A DNA stretch of 64,000 bases from Thioalkalivibrio paradoxus ARh 1 (GTDB taxonomy: Bacteria > Pseudomonadota > Gammaproteobacteria > Ectothiorhodospirales > Ectothiorhodospiraceae): contig NZ_CP007029.1 of assembly GCF_000227685.2 (NCBI RefSeq), forward strand, positions 718,501-782,500, written 5' to 3'. The number at the start of each line of letters is the position of its first letter. Position 1 is the stretch's first letter. A program made the position numbers and the translations under genes. Under the pieces are notes generated by a model. The model was not told the DNA's origin. It did not search any database and worked only from the letters and a program-made list of their open reading frames with translations. This document shows, piece after piece, positions 8,732 through 17,328 of this stretch.

Positions 8732-9031
8732 TCAGTCCGTTTCCTTCAGTGTTCCCGATGCGTACTGATGGATGATCGAACTCACCAACGTCTGGTAGGG
8801 CATGCCCTTGCGCAGCGCGATGGCCTTGATGCGCTGGATGTCGCGTTCCTGGAGGCGGACGGTGATGGCTCGCTTCCTCGACGTATCGGAGGCGGCTGCC
8901 TGCCATTCGGCGACCCGTGCGGCGCGGTCGGGGTCCGGCTGGAACTCACCGCGTTCTGCGGCCTCGATCACGGTTCGCTCCTCGTCGTCCAGGAACGGCG
9001 CGTCATGGCCCGTGTGCTTGGCTTTCTTCAT
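8732..9031 (-). CDS. CopG-family antitoxin
   Basis: A 99-residue protein whose C-terminal half (TVRLQERDIQRIKAIALRKG, then MPYQTLVSSIIHQYASG) is a ribbon-helix-helix domain of the CopG antitoxin family. The acidic N-terminus (FLDDEERTVIEAAERGEF) is typical of antitoxins that wrap around BrnT/DUF4258-like toxins. Its ATG overlaps the stop of the toxin gene upstream by four bases (9028-9031), the usual toxin-first order of brnTA operons. Expected to neutralise the toxin and autoregulate the operon; this is family knowledge, not tested here. Confidence 0.85.
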   Translation of the reverse strand: MKKAKHTGHDAPFLDDEERTVIEAAERGEFQPDPDRAARVAEWQAAASDTSRKRAITVRLQERDIQRIKAIALRKGMPYQTLVSSIIHQYASGTLKETD

Positions 9032-9318
9032 GCTTCTCGTCTCAGCAGGTATTTCTTCTGGTAGATCCGGCTCCGGTAGATGGTCTTCAGGAACCGCCGG
9101 TTGCCTTCCTGAACGTAGGGTACGACACAGGCGTAACCGCTGATCTCAACGACCAGTATGCGCTGATGACCGTACCGGGAGGGGTTGGGGTGAGCCTCGT
9201 CAGCCAGGATGCGACCGCTTTCAATCGCTTCCAGCACATCCTCGAAGCCGATGCCGCGTTCATCCAGCAGCCTTTGATTCTTCTCGTCGTCCCATTCGAT
9301 CCTGGCCGGTTCGTACAT
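9028..9318 (-). CDS. BrnT/DUF4258-like toxin
   Basis: About 96 residues beginning MYEPARIEWDDEKN. The pattern IEWDDEKNQRLLDERGIGF, a central strand ILVVEISGYACVVPYV and the basic end FLKTIYRSRIYQKKY match RelE-fold BrnT-like RNases. The ORF is open to 9354, but the internal ATG at 9318 fits the family's usual N-terminus better; the upstream extension is short and unlike it. Coupled by ATGA overlap to the CopG antitoxin at 8732-9031. The pair looks intact, unlike most other toxin loci in this window. Confidence 0.8.
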   Translation of the reverse strand: MYEPARIEWDDEKNQRLLDERGIGFEDVLEAIESGRILADEAHPNPSRYGHQRILVVEISGYACVVPYVQEGNRRFLKTIYRSRIYQKKYLLRREA

Positions 9319-9511
9319 GCGGATCGAATATATCCGATGTACATTCAATGTCAATAAGCGGATGCCATGTCCGGGTTGGATCGCCCAGTCGGTACTGTCC
9401 TGGTGGTGTCCACCCTCGGTGGCGAACGTCCTCGCCCGCGGTTATCGCCCCGTGGTGCATCCGAGCGCCGGCTTGGTAAGCTGAAGGCAGGCCTCCAGAC
9501 GTAGCGGGACC

Positions 9512-10171
9512 ATGCAGATGCGATTTCCACGCAGGGCCACCATGGTTCGTACGCTGCTCGTGCTGGGGCTGATCGGGCTCACGATTGCCGGTTGTGCGAC
9601 GCTTGGACCCGCTCCGCCGCCCCAGCAGGACAACCTGTGCGAGATCTTTAGCGAGCATCCGCGCTGGTATGACTACGCCCGGGCCTCCGAGCGGGAGTGG
9701 GGTACGCCGATTGCGATCCAGATGGCCTTCATCCAGCAGGAGTCGTCGTTCCGCAGCCATGTGCGGCCGGATCGCAAGCGTCTGCTCGGGATCATTCCCT
9801 GGCGACGCCCCTCTTCGGCCTACGGGTACGCGCAGGCGCAGGATCCGGTCTGGGGCGAGTATCGCGCGGAGGCCGGCAGTCTGACCGCGCGGCGCACGCA
9901 CATGAAGCACGCCACCGACTTCATCGGCTGGTACAACGTTCGCACGAACCGGATGACCGGGGTGTCGCTGCAAAACGCCGAGCACCTCTATCTCGCCTAT
10001 CACGAGGGCCAGGGTGGCTACAATCGCGGCACCTGGCGCGGCAAGCCCGGGGTGCAGCGGGCGGCACGCCAGGTCGCCCAGCGCGCCGCCCGCTACCAGA
10101 GCCAGCTGGATGCCTGCGAATCCGAGCTCCGCTGCCGGCGTTTCTACCAGTTTGCTCCGTTCTGCCGCTAG
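9512..10171 (+). CDS. Lytic transglycosylase-like outer-membrane lipoprotein
   Basis: A 219-residue protein with a lipoprotein signal peptide: hydrophobic stretch LLVLGLIGLTIAGC with the lipobox Cys at residue 28. The mature part holds an SLT-like fold with AIQMAFIQQESSF, where Glu77 is the candidate catalytic acid, and a YGYAQAQDPVW motif that follows the catalytic helix in lysozyme-like folds. It should cleave peptidoglycan from the inner face of the outer membrane. The second ATG at 9542 (MVRTLL) gives a more usual signal peptide and may be the true start. Members of this lipoprotein family are often annotated only as hypothetical, so the enzymatic activity is likely but not certain. Confidence 0.8.
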   Translation: MQMRFPRRATMVRTLLVLGLIGLTIAGCATLGPAPPPQQDNLCEIFSEHPRWYDYARASEREWGTPIAIQMAFIQQESSFRSHVRPDRKRLLGIIPWRRPSSAYGYAQAQDPVWGEYRAEAGSLTARRTHMKHATDFIGWYNVRTNRMTGVSLQNAEHLYLAYHEGQGGYNRGTWRGKPGVQRAARQVAQRAARYQSQLDACESELRCRRFYQFAPFCR

Positions 10172-10431
10172 TCGGCCATGCGCTCGGATCTGCGGCCGAA
10201 GGCCTTTTGCGCCTGCGTTCACGACAGTCGGGCGGGTGATGGGGGCGCAGGGGCGGTCGCTCGCAGGCGTTTGCGTGCAGATCGGGCGCTGCGATGCAAA
10301 CCGGCGGTATCGGCAGCCGCGCGATCGGCGGGGCGATGATCCCTCGGCGGCGAGCGTTGCGCGCGCTGTCTACAATCACGGGCGATCTTGAAATCCGGGA
10401 GGTTCCGGATCCTTATCGGAGGGGGATGGGC

Positions 10432-11673
10432 ATGGGGAACGTCGAACGCAGCGCCACGCGAGTCCAGGGGTTTCCTTCGGGGGAGCTGGATTTTCAGCTG
10501 ATGCGTGTACTCGGTGCGTGCAGCTCCGGGGGCGGCAGTCCTGGCGAAATCATGGCGGCACGAAGCCGTGTTGCTGATCACGACCCTGCTCGGTGGCCGG
10601 AGGCATTCGCGGCCACCGCCGACAATCTGCTGGAAAAGGCCGATGTTGCGATGGCCAGGGGACACGGCGTGTCGGCACGCGGCCATCTGCTGCGGGCGGC
10701 GAACTATTTTCGTTCGGCAGAGTACTTCTCGGACCCCTATGGCGCCGAGGCACAGCGGCTGGGCTTGGCGAGCAGGGATGCCTTCGTGCGCGCGGCCGCG
10801 CAGTTGCCGTTCGTCGTCCAGCCGGTGGATATTCCGTTCGAGGGAGCGGAGCTGCCTGGGTATCTCGTTGTGCCTCCGGGCGTGTCCGGGGCGAACAAGG
10901 CGGTGATCTGCATGACCGGGTTCGATGGCACGGCCGAGGAGCTCTATTTCGAAACTGCCTTTGACGCGGTTCAGCGGGGGTTCACGGTACTGATTGCCGA
11001 AGGGCCTGGCCAGGTCGGGACCATGCGTCGTTATCCGGATTTGGTCTTCCGGCCCGATTACGAAACGCCGGTCGGTGCCATCGTCGATTTCGCACTGTCG
11101 TGCCGAGAGATCGACCCGGACCGTCTCGCCCTGTACGGAATCAGTTTTGGTGGCTATTTCGCCACCCGTACAGCCGCATACGACGGGCGCATCAAGGCGC
11201 TGATCGCGAACGCGCCGATCAGCGACATGCACGCCTATCTGTCAGGCTTGGCCTCGGCCGGCTTCGGGATGGACGCGAGCGGTGGGGATATCCGCCTCGA
11301 CGAGATCGATCAGGTTCCCGCCGACGTTCTTCCGACCACCACCAGGCTCGCTTTCAAGGCGGTGTGTCGCCGCTACGGCGTCGCCAGCTTCAGCGAGTGG
11401 ATGGCCGCGCTGAAGGCGTACCGCGTCGAGGATCTGAGTCTCATCGGCTGCCCGTCACTGGCACTCGGCGGGGCAGGTGAGGGCGATGAAACGCTGCGGC
11501 AGATCGAGGCATTTGCCGCGTCCGTCACGGGGCCTGTCACCACGCGGATTTTCGAAACGCGGGAGGGGGCCGACATGCATTGCCAGATGGGCAACTATCC
11601 TCTTTCCAATGCGGTCGTGTACGACTGGCTCGACGAAACCTTCGGGAAATCGTCCGCAGCGACGCGCCGCTAG
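10432..11673 (+). CDS. Alpha/beta hydrolase (FrsA / pseudooxynicotine hydrolase-like)
   Basis: About 413 residues. The nucleophile elbow GISFGG places the catalytic Ser at about residue 238, and ADMHCQMGN supplies the likely catalytic His at about 383. A helical cap region precedes the core, and VICMTGFDG forms the oxyanion strand-loop. This architecture fits the FrsA/2,6-dihydroxypseudooxynicotine hydrolase group of C-C or ester hydrolases. GGAGG at 10418-10422 is too close to the ATG at 10426 and better placed for the ATG at 10432, which I use; the frame is open from 10294. The gene stands alone. Substrate unknown. Confidence 0.8.
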   Translation: MGNVERSATRVQGFPSGELDFQLMRVLGACSSGGGSPGEIMAARSRVADHDPARWPEAFAATADNLLEKADVAMARGHGVSARGHLLRAANYFRSAEYFSDPYGAEAQRLGLASRDAFVRAAAQLPFVVQPVDIPFEGAELPGYLVVPPGVSGANKAVICMTGFDGTAEELYFETAFDAVQRGFTVLIAEGPGQVGTMRRYPDLVFRPDYETPVGAIVDFALSCREIDPDRLALYGISFGGYFATRTAAYDGRIKALIANAPISDMHAYLSGLASAGFGMDASGGDIRLDEIDQVPADVLPTTTRLAFKAVCRRYGVASFSEWMAALKAYRVEDLSLIGCPSLALGGAGEGDETLRQIEAFAASVTGPVTTRIFETREGADMHCQMGNYPLSNAVVYDWLDETFGKSSAATRR

Positions 11674-11694
11674 CCGGTCAGGCGATCATCGGGA

Positions 11695-12219
11695 TCAATG
11701 CACGGTGCCGCCGCCGTCGCCGGGCTCGGCCCGCTGCGGCAACAGTTCCGCGAACCCTCCGGAGGACTCGGTGAAGAGCCGGAAGCGCGGTTCGTCGAAG
11801 GTCTTCTTGCGCTTCGAGACACCCTTAGGCTTCATCTGGACTTGCGCGACCCAGGATCCCTGGCGGGTTTCCAGTGCGAACGAAACGAATTCGACGGCAT
11901 GCGGCGACGCCTCGATCGATCCGAACTGCTCGAGGATCGCCTCGTACCGGGCCGCCTTGTCCGGCGGCAAACCCCAGGCTTCCATGATGGTGAAGACGAA
12001 ATCGGCGTCTTCCTGGTGGGCCGCCTGGCGCACGCGTCCCGCCGATGTGTCGTCGACGTCGCCGTCCGCAGTGCTGAGCAGCACGATGCTGATCGAACGC
12101 CTCTCGGACGACCCGACGAAGGCGATGGGCCGCAGGCTTTCGCCTTCCTCGAGCAGGATCCGTGCCCGCTTGATCAGCGGCCCGATCATCTCCTGGTAGG
12201 CCTCGGGAATCGCGCTCAC
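11695..12219 (-). CDS. Conserved hypothetical protein
   Basis: A 174-residue acidic, soluble protein with no signal peptide or transmembrane helix and no motif I recognise. It begins MSAIPEAYQEMIGPLIKRAR and contains an apparent alpha/beta section (IAFVGSSERRSISIVLLST) suggesting a small globular domain. Its ATG overlaps the stop of the short upstream gene (12216-12476) by four bases, so both are probably co-transcribed. Clean codon usage over the full length supports coding. Function unknown. Confidence 0.65.
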   Translation of the reverse strand: MSAIPEAYQEMIGPLIKRARILLEEGESLRPIAFVGSSERRSISIVLLSTADGDVDDTSAGRVRQAAHQEDADFVFTIMEAWGLPPDKAARYEAILEQFGSIEASPHAVEFVSFALETRQGSWVAQVQMKPKGVSKRKKTFDEPRFRLFTESSGGFAELLPQRAEPGDGGGTVH

Positions 12220-12476
12220 GGCCTGCCCCCGGCCATCGGCAGCGCCATCGGGAAGCCGCGCTCGAGGCGGGTTCCGCGACGCATCTGCCGGAGGAGCCCG
12301 CTGGTCCCTGCGGCCGCGGCTTTCCGGGGCGGTTCGGTCCGGTGGCCGGTCACGTCGGCGATCGCGGCCATCTCCAGGATCTCCGCGCCGGATGCCTGCC
12401 GACCCGGCGCAGGCGCGTATGGGTGGAAGTCCCGGACCGGAATCTGCCGGATTTCGGATGCGTTTCGTTCTGTCAT
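12216..12476 (-). CDS. Small hypothetical protein
   Basis: An 86-residue frame starting MTERNASEIRQIPVRDF, coupled to the following gene by an ATGA overlap at 12216-12219. That overlap and the non-repetitive composition are the main reasons to call it; there is no recognisable domain and no strong Shine-Dalgarno sequence. An alternative ATG lies six codons upstream at 12494. Confidence 0.4.
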   Translation of the reverse strand: MTERNASEIRQIPVRDFHPYAPAPGRQASGAEILEMAAIADVTGHRTEPPRKAAAAGTSGLLRQMRRGTRLERGFPMALPMAGGRP

Positions 12477-12684
12477 CGGGTGTCGTTGCGGCAAGGGCCT
12501 ACTGGAATGATGGGCCCGAGTCTACACGATGAACCGAGGCGCTGACGGGAAGCCGGGCGGCGGCGGTCGCCGAGCGGTCGCGTGCACGCCTGTTCTCCGG
12601 TCGATGGTTTGCGTTCGATCCGGTGCGCTCGGCTTTCGCTGCGCAGCGACTCTCGGGGCGGGAACGCCGGTTCCCGGCGCGCGT

Positions 12685-13812
12685 TCACCGGGGGCCGTTG
12701 CGCCAGCGGTGAACGAGGTACCGGTCGAGGACGAGGAACACCGCGGGAGCGGCGAGCATGATCACGGTGATCCGCAACACCTGCAGCGTCGAGACCATGG
12801 CCGTGTCGATGCCCAGCGACAGCGCGATCAGTCCCATCTCGACCAGCCCTCCCGGCACCAGGGCCAGCAGCAGGCCGGCCGGTTCCACGCCCACGCGTTC
12901 CGCGAACACGATCGCGGCCAGCCACGACAGCACCATCATGATCACAGCGGATCCGCTGCCGACCAGCAAGTAGGGCCAGACCCGCCGCACCGATACGCCC
13001 GCAAAGCGGGCGCCCAGAGCGGTGCCCACGACCACCTGCGCCGCGGCGATCAGTTCGAACGGGGGCGTTGCCGCGGTCCAGCCGGCCATGTGCACGCCGG
13101 CGCTGAGCGCCATCGGCCCGACCAGCGCCGCAGCGGGAAACCGCAGGAATCGGGCCGCCATGTACCCGATCACCGCGCAGCCGGCCATCAGCAGGCCATC
13201 GACCAGCGGTGTCTCCAGCAGGCTGGCCGCGGCCGGGGGCAGGGTGGGGACGTCCAGTCCTCCGAGGACACGGAACTGGAACGGGATCACCGCGACGATG
13301 ACCACGATCCGGGTTGCGTGCATCAGCGCGATGACGCGGGTGTCGGCGCCGTGGGATTCGCCGGCCAGGGTCATTTCGGTAATCCCGCCCGGTGCGCCGG
13401 AGAAGTACGCGGTGACCCGGTCGATTCCGAAACCATAGCGAAGAAAAGCCACGGCCAGCGCCATCGTGACGACCAGAAAGCCGAGCAGCACCAGCACCAC
13501 GCCGCTCCACGCAGCGATCTGGTCGGCAATCTCCGGGGTGAACGCGGAACCGAGCATGACCCCGAGCACCGCGACCATGACCGTGCGCAGCGGCGCCGGA
13601 ACGGCGAGCCGGGCGCCGCCGAGGCTCGCGACCGTGACCGCGATCAGCGCGCCGAGCATCCAGGCCAGCGGTGCGCCGGCGAACGCGAACACCGCACCTC
13701 CCGCGATGCCGATCCCCAGGCCGGCCAGGGTGCGGGCAGCGGTGGCCTGCAGCGGGCCGCCGACGTCGTCGGTGAGCGGGGCGAGGGGACCGAGCAGGCT
13801 CTTCCTGCGCAT
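12685..13812 (-). CDS. AbrB-family membrane protein (duplicated AbrB membrane domain)
   Basis: About 375 residues with roughly ten hydrophobic segments arranged as two similar halves, e.g. APLAWMLGALIAV in the first and RFPAAALVGPMALSAG in the second. The GAPGGITEM and VPGGLVEMGLIAL loops at equivalent positions of each half are the hallmark of the TIGR03082 AbrB-duplication proteins, often mislabelled ammonia monooxygenase. Function in the inner membrane is uncharacterised; transport or regulation have been suggested. The frame is open back to 14166, but the upstream part has no hydrophobic segment and overlaps the DUF2237 gene, so I place the start at the ATG at 13812. Confidence 0.85.
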   Translation of the reverse strand: MRRKSLLGPLAPLTDDVGGPLQATAARTLAGLGIGIAGGAVFAFAGAPLAWMLGALIAVTVASLGGARLAVPAPLRTVMVAVLGVMLGSAFTPEIADQIAAWSGVVLVLLGFLVVTMALAVAFLRYGFGIDRVTAYFSGAPGGITEMTLAGESHGADTRVIALMHATRIVVIVAVIPFQFRVLGGLDVPTLPPAAASLLETPLVDGLLMAGCAVIGYMAARFLRFPAAALVGPMALSAGVHMAGWTAATPPFELIAAAQVVVGTALGARFAGVSVRRVWPYLLVGSGSAVIMMVLSWLAAIVFAERVGVEPAGLLLALVPGGLVEMGLIALSLGIDTAMVSTLQVLRITVIMLAAPAVFLVLDRYLVHRWRNGPR

Positions 13813-13877
13813 GCATCTGCCTTCTGGGTTACCGGCCGGGGCCGGGGCTGGTGCCGCGTCCCAGCCCGAACCGGCGG

Positions 13878-14273
13878 TCAGGAAAGGTCGATGGCGTGGC
13901 GTTTCAGATCGTCGAGCTCGACGATCTCCAGGGCGTTGCGGTGGGTGGCCATCAGCACGACGCGCGGTGCGGCGCCGGCGTCCAGTGCTTCCTTCCAGCG
14001 TGCGGCACACAGGCACCAGCGGTCGCCGGGTTTCAGGCCGGGGAAACCGAATTCCGGCACGGGCGTCGACAGGTCGTTGCCGCGGTGTTTCGAGAACTCC
14101 AGGAACTCGGCGGTGACGCGCGCGCACACCACATGACGCCCGAGATCGTCCGGGCCGGTGGCGCAATCGCCGTCGCGGTAATAGCCGGTCACCGGTGCGC
14201 CCGTTGAACAGGGCGCCAGGGGCTGGCCGAGCACGTTCAGAGCCGGGTCTCTGCCGGGTGGTCCGCCGTCCAT
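13878..14273 (-). CDS. DUF2237 family protein
   Basis: A 131-residue protein. ALNVLGQPLAPCS, GYYRDGDC, GRHVVCARVTAEFLEFSK, GNDLSTP, GLKPGDRWCLCAARW and ATH are the conserved blocks of DUF2237, with three invariant Cys. The family is uncharacterised and widespread in proteobacteria and cyanobacteria. The start at 14273 follows AGGAA at suitable spacing; the frame is open further upstream (to 14543) but that part is unlike the family and partly low-complexity. The AbrB-family gene lies 65 bp downstream on the same strand and may be co-transcribed. Confidence 0.85.
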   Translation of the reverse strand: MDGGPPGRDPALNVLGQPLAPCSTGAPVTGYYRDGDCATGPDDLGRHVVCARVTAEFLEFSKHRGNDLSTPVPEFGFPGLKPGDRWCLCAARWKEALDAGAAPRVVLMATHRNALEIVELDDLKRHAIDLS

Positions 14274-14514
14274 CGCAGGTTCCTCGCGGGATGGGTGAGG
14301 TGTGCCGCGGAGTATACGGGGGCTACCCGGGAGCGGAGAGTAGGCCCGCAGATCGGGTGGCTTCCAGCTGCATGCGGCTGGCGGGGCACGAACCGCCCCG
14401 CCCGGGTGGGCCCGCCCGGGTGGGCCCATGCGGGTCACTTTCCGGTGCGCCCCGGACCCGGACGGCGCTGATCCCGTCAGCGTGAAAGTCACGGCCTGTC
14501 TCGTGTCCCGGGCG

Positions 14515-14886
14515 ACCCGTAGGGCGGAAGAGCGCAGCGTCATCCGCTGTACGGCGTTCGCAGTGCCCAGGCGCCCGCGGCAATCCGAGCGCCAGCTGGC
14601 GGATGACGGCCTTCGGCCTTTTCCGCCCTACGCCTCTTTCATCATCGGGGGTGGCCGCTGGCCATGACAGTTAGCGCAATGTGCCGAAAAGCTCGCGCAG
14701 ACCCGTAGGGCGGAAGAGCGCAGCGTCATCCGCCGTAAGGCGTTCGTAGCGCCCAGGCGCCCGCGGCAATCCGAGCGCCAGCTGGCGGATGACGGCCTTC
14801 GGCCTTTTCCGCCCTACGCGTCTTTCATCCTCAGGGGTGGCCGCTGGCCATGACAGTTAGCGCAATGTGCCGAAAAGCTCGCGCAG
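14515..14886. repeat. Tandem duplication of a 186-bp unit carrying a family A repeat
   Basis: Positions 14515-14700 and 14701-14886 are near-identical head-to-tail copies. Each holds one family A palindrome (14519-14631 and 14705-14817) followed by an exactly repeated 50-base tail (14651-14700 and 14837-14886) that includes the last 30 bases of the gene at 14857-15228. The duplication therefore copied a repeat together with the 3' end and stop codon of a neighbouring gene. Upstream, 14382-14440 contains short CG-rich tandem units (CCCGCCCGGGTGGG) with no other recognisable content. Confidence 0.85.
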
Positions 14887-15228
14887 CATCAGCCTCAGCC
14901 GTTCCTCGCCCTTCACGTCGATGGTGGCGCCGGTGACCGGGTTGCCGGTCAGCGAGAATTCCACCGGCACCCGCTCGCCTGTGGGTGTCAGCACCACCGC
15001 GCTCCCGGTGCGGCGTCCGCTGAGGAGCCAGCCGTCCATGCCGACCGCCGCGATCTCGACCTGCTGGCTGCGGCCCTCGCTCAGCAGCTCGGTGAGCCCG
15101 GCCTTTACGTCCTGAGTGACGAACCATTCGCCGCCGACATAAAGACCGGCCACCAGCAGCACCGCGACGACGGTTCCGACGAGTCCGCCGCCCGTGCTGC
15201 GTTGGCCGTTCAGTCTTGTCGCATCCAT
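14857..15228 (-). CDS. Small single-pass membrane protein, unknown function
   Basis: A 123-residue protein with one N-terminal transmembrane helix (LVGTVVAVLLVAGLYVGG) and a periplasmic-looking domain. The internal ATG at 15228, preceded by GGGGGA, gives a normal N-terminus; the longer frame to 15570 is GC-rich read-through. The soluble part is beta-rich (VEIAAVGMDGWLLSGRRTG, VPVEFSLTGNPVTG) and unlike any family I can name. Its final 30 bases are duplicated in the adjacent tandem repeat. Confidence 0.6.
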   Translation of the reverse strand: MDATRLNGQRSTGGGLVGTVVAVLLVAGLYVGGEWFVTQDVKAGLTELLSEGRSQQVEIAAVGMDGWLLSGRRTGSAVVLTPTGERVPVEFSLTGNPVTGATIDVKGEERLRLMLRELFGTLR

Positions 15229-15475
15229 TGGGTTCCCCCGGTTGAGTTTGGGATGGTTTTGCCAGGCACTGCCATTGTGCGCCGAGCCGGTGCCGCGGCG
15301 AAAGGCTGCAGCTGGCGGGGGCATCACGCGGGTGCCGCTCCGAGGGGCGCGTCGTGCCGGTTGACCCGCCCAAGCATGCAACCGGATACTGCAACAATTG
15401 ATGGCGGGGCACGGGATCCGGATCGCCGCAGCCTCCCAGGAACCCCCGGTTCCCGGCCCGCCGAGGATGACGTTG

Positions 15476-17149
15476 ATGCCGCAGCAGACGACCGGTGGGG
15501 TGCTGCCGGGGCCGCTACCCGAATGGTTCCCTCGGGGCCTTGCCCTGCTGCGGGATCCCGCGCTGAACAAGGGCTCCGCCTTCAGCGAGCGCGAACGCGA
15601 GGTGCTGGGCCTGCGTGGCCTGCTGCCGCCGCACGTGTCGACCCAGGAGCAGCAGGTCGACCGTGTGCTGGAGAATTTCCGGCGGCTCGATTCCCCGCTC
15701 GAGCGCTACATCATGCTCGAGAGCCTGCACGACCGGAACGAGGCCCTGTACTTCCGGGTCATCATGGAGCATCCGGACGAGACCATGCCGGTGATCTACA
15801 CGCCGACGGTTGGGGTCGCCTGCCAGCAATACGGTCACATCTTCCGCAGCCCGCGTGGGCTCTATGTCTCCGCGCAGGATCGCGGGCGCGTGGCCGAGGT
15901 GATGCGCAACTGGCCGTACCGGGACGTGCGCATCATCGTGATCACCGATGGCGAACGCATCCTGGGTCTCGGCGATCTGGGGGCAAGCGGCATGGGCATC
16001 CCGACCGGCAAGCTGGCGCTGTACACCGCCTGCGCAGGGGTGCATCCGCGACGCTGTCTGCCGGTGATGCTCGATGTCGGCACCAACAACGCGTCGCTGC
16101 TCGAGGATCCGCTCTACCTCGGGCTGCGGCAGCGGCGTCTCACCGGCGCGGCCTACAACGATCTGATGGCCGAGTTCATTGCGGCCGGTCAGGAGGTGTT
16201 CCCGGGCGTCGTGATCCAGTTCGAGGATTTCGCGAGCCACAATGCCTTCCGTCTGCTGCGCGCGTATCGGGAACGCATCTGCTGTTTCAACGACGATATC
16301 CAGGGCACCGCGGCGGTGACGCTGGCCGGGGTTCTGTCGGCGCTGCGGGTTACCGCTCGGCCGCTCTCTGAGCAGACCTTCCTGTTCCTGGGCGCGGGTG
16401 AGGCCGCGACCGGGATCGCGGACCTGTTGGTGTCCGCGATGGTCGCGGACGGTCTCGACGAGGCGGCCGCGCGCGGGCGCTGCTGGATGTTCGACTCGAA
16501 GGGCCTGGTCGTGCGCGAGCGCGGCAACCTGGCCGAGCACAAGCGGCCGTACGCCCACGCCCATGCTCCGGTGAGCGATTTTGCGGCGGCGGTCGAGGCG
16601 CTGCGGCCGACCGCGATCATCGGCGTCGGGGCGGTGGCGCAGGCGTTCACCCGCGAGGTGATCACGGCGATGGCGCGGATCAACGAGCGTCCGATCGTGT
16701 TCGCACTCTCCAACCCGACCTCGAAAGCCGAGTGCACGGCCGAGCAGGCCTATGCCTGGTCCGAGGGTCGGGCGCTGTTTGCGTCCGGCAGCCCCTTCGA
16801 TCCCGTGGTCCTCGATGGCCAGCGTTTCGTGCCCCGCCAGGGGAACAACTCCTACATCTTCCCGGGGCTGGGGCTGGGGTTGATCGCGGTGCAGGCCCTG
16901 CGCGCCACCGACGCGATGTTCATGGCGGCTGCGCGTGCGCTGGCGGACAGCGTGCAGCCCGCCGACCTCGAGCAGGGAAGCCTGTTCCCGGCGCTTTCGC
17001 GGGTGCGCGATGTCTCGGTCGGCATTGCGGCCGAGGTGGCCCGGGTCGCGTTCGCAGAAGGTCTGGCCGGCATCGACCGCCCGCAGGATCTGACGGCGTT
17101 CGTGCGGGAACAGATGTACGAACCGCGCTACGTCAGCTACGTGGACTGA
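15476..17149 (+). CDS. maeA: NAD-dependent malic enzyme
   Basis: About 557 residues, typical of the large bacterial NAD-malic enzymes that decarboxylate malate to pyruvate. Visible motifs are YTPTVGVACQQYG with the catalytic Tyr, GLGDLGASGMGIPTGKLALY, the metal-binding VIQFEDF and FNDDIQGTAAVTLAG, and a Rossmann loop LGAGEAATGIA. GAGG at 15463-15466 lies nine bases before the ATG at 15476, which I prefer over the ATG at 15467 and the TTG at 15398. It is monocistronic; the next gene, hflK, begins 180 bp on. In an autotroph it would link the C4-acid pool to pyruvate. Confidence 0.95.
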   Translation: MPQQTTGGVLPGPLPEWFPRGLALLRDPALNKGSAFSEREREVLGLRGLLPPHVSTQEQQVDRVLENFRRLDSPLERYIMLESLHDRNEALYFRVIMEHPDETMPVIYTPTVGVACQQYGHIFRSPRGLYVSAQDRGRVAEVMRNWPYRDVRIIVITDGERILGLGDLGASGMGIPTGKLALYTACAGVHPRRCLPVMLDVGTNNASLLEDPLYLGLRQRRLTGAAYNDLMAEFIAAGQEVFPGVVIQFEDFASHNAFRLLRAYRERICCFNDDIQGTAAVTLAGVLSALRVTARPLSEQTFLFLGAGEAATGIADLLVSAMVADGLDEAAARGRCWMFDSKGLVVRERGNLAEHKRPYAHAHAPVSDFAAAVEALRPTAIIGVGAVAQAFTREVITAMARINERPIVFALSNPTSKAECTAEQAYAWSEGRALFASGSPFDPVVLDGQRFVPRQGNNSYIFPGLGLGLIAVQALRATDAMFMAAARALADSVQPADLEQGSLFPALSRVRDVSVGIAAEVARVAFAEGLAGIDRPQDLTAFVREQMYEPRYVSYVD

Positions 17150-17328
17150 CCGGCTGCCGCCGCCTGCCGCGGGCCGTGACGCCGGTCTGCCGACCCGAAT
17201 GGCCCATCAGAACCGGGGGTTGCCCGGTGAGCGGGCGGTACCTAGAATGCGCGGTTCTGCGTGACTCCCGGCGGAACCAACCGCCGGGTTCGTGTTCCTA
17301 CCGGTTGGTACAACAGCGGAGTTCTTAG

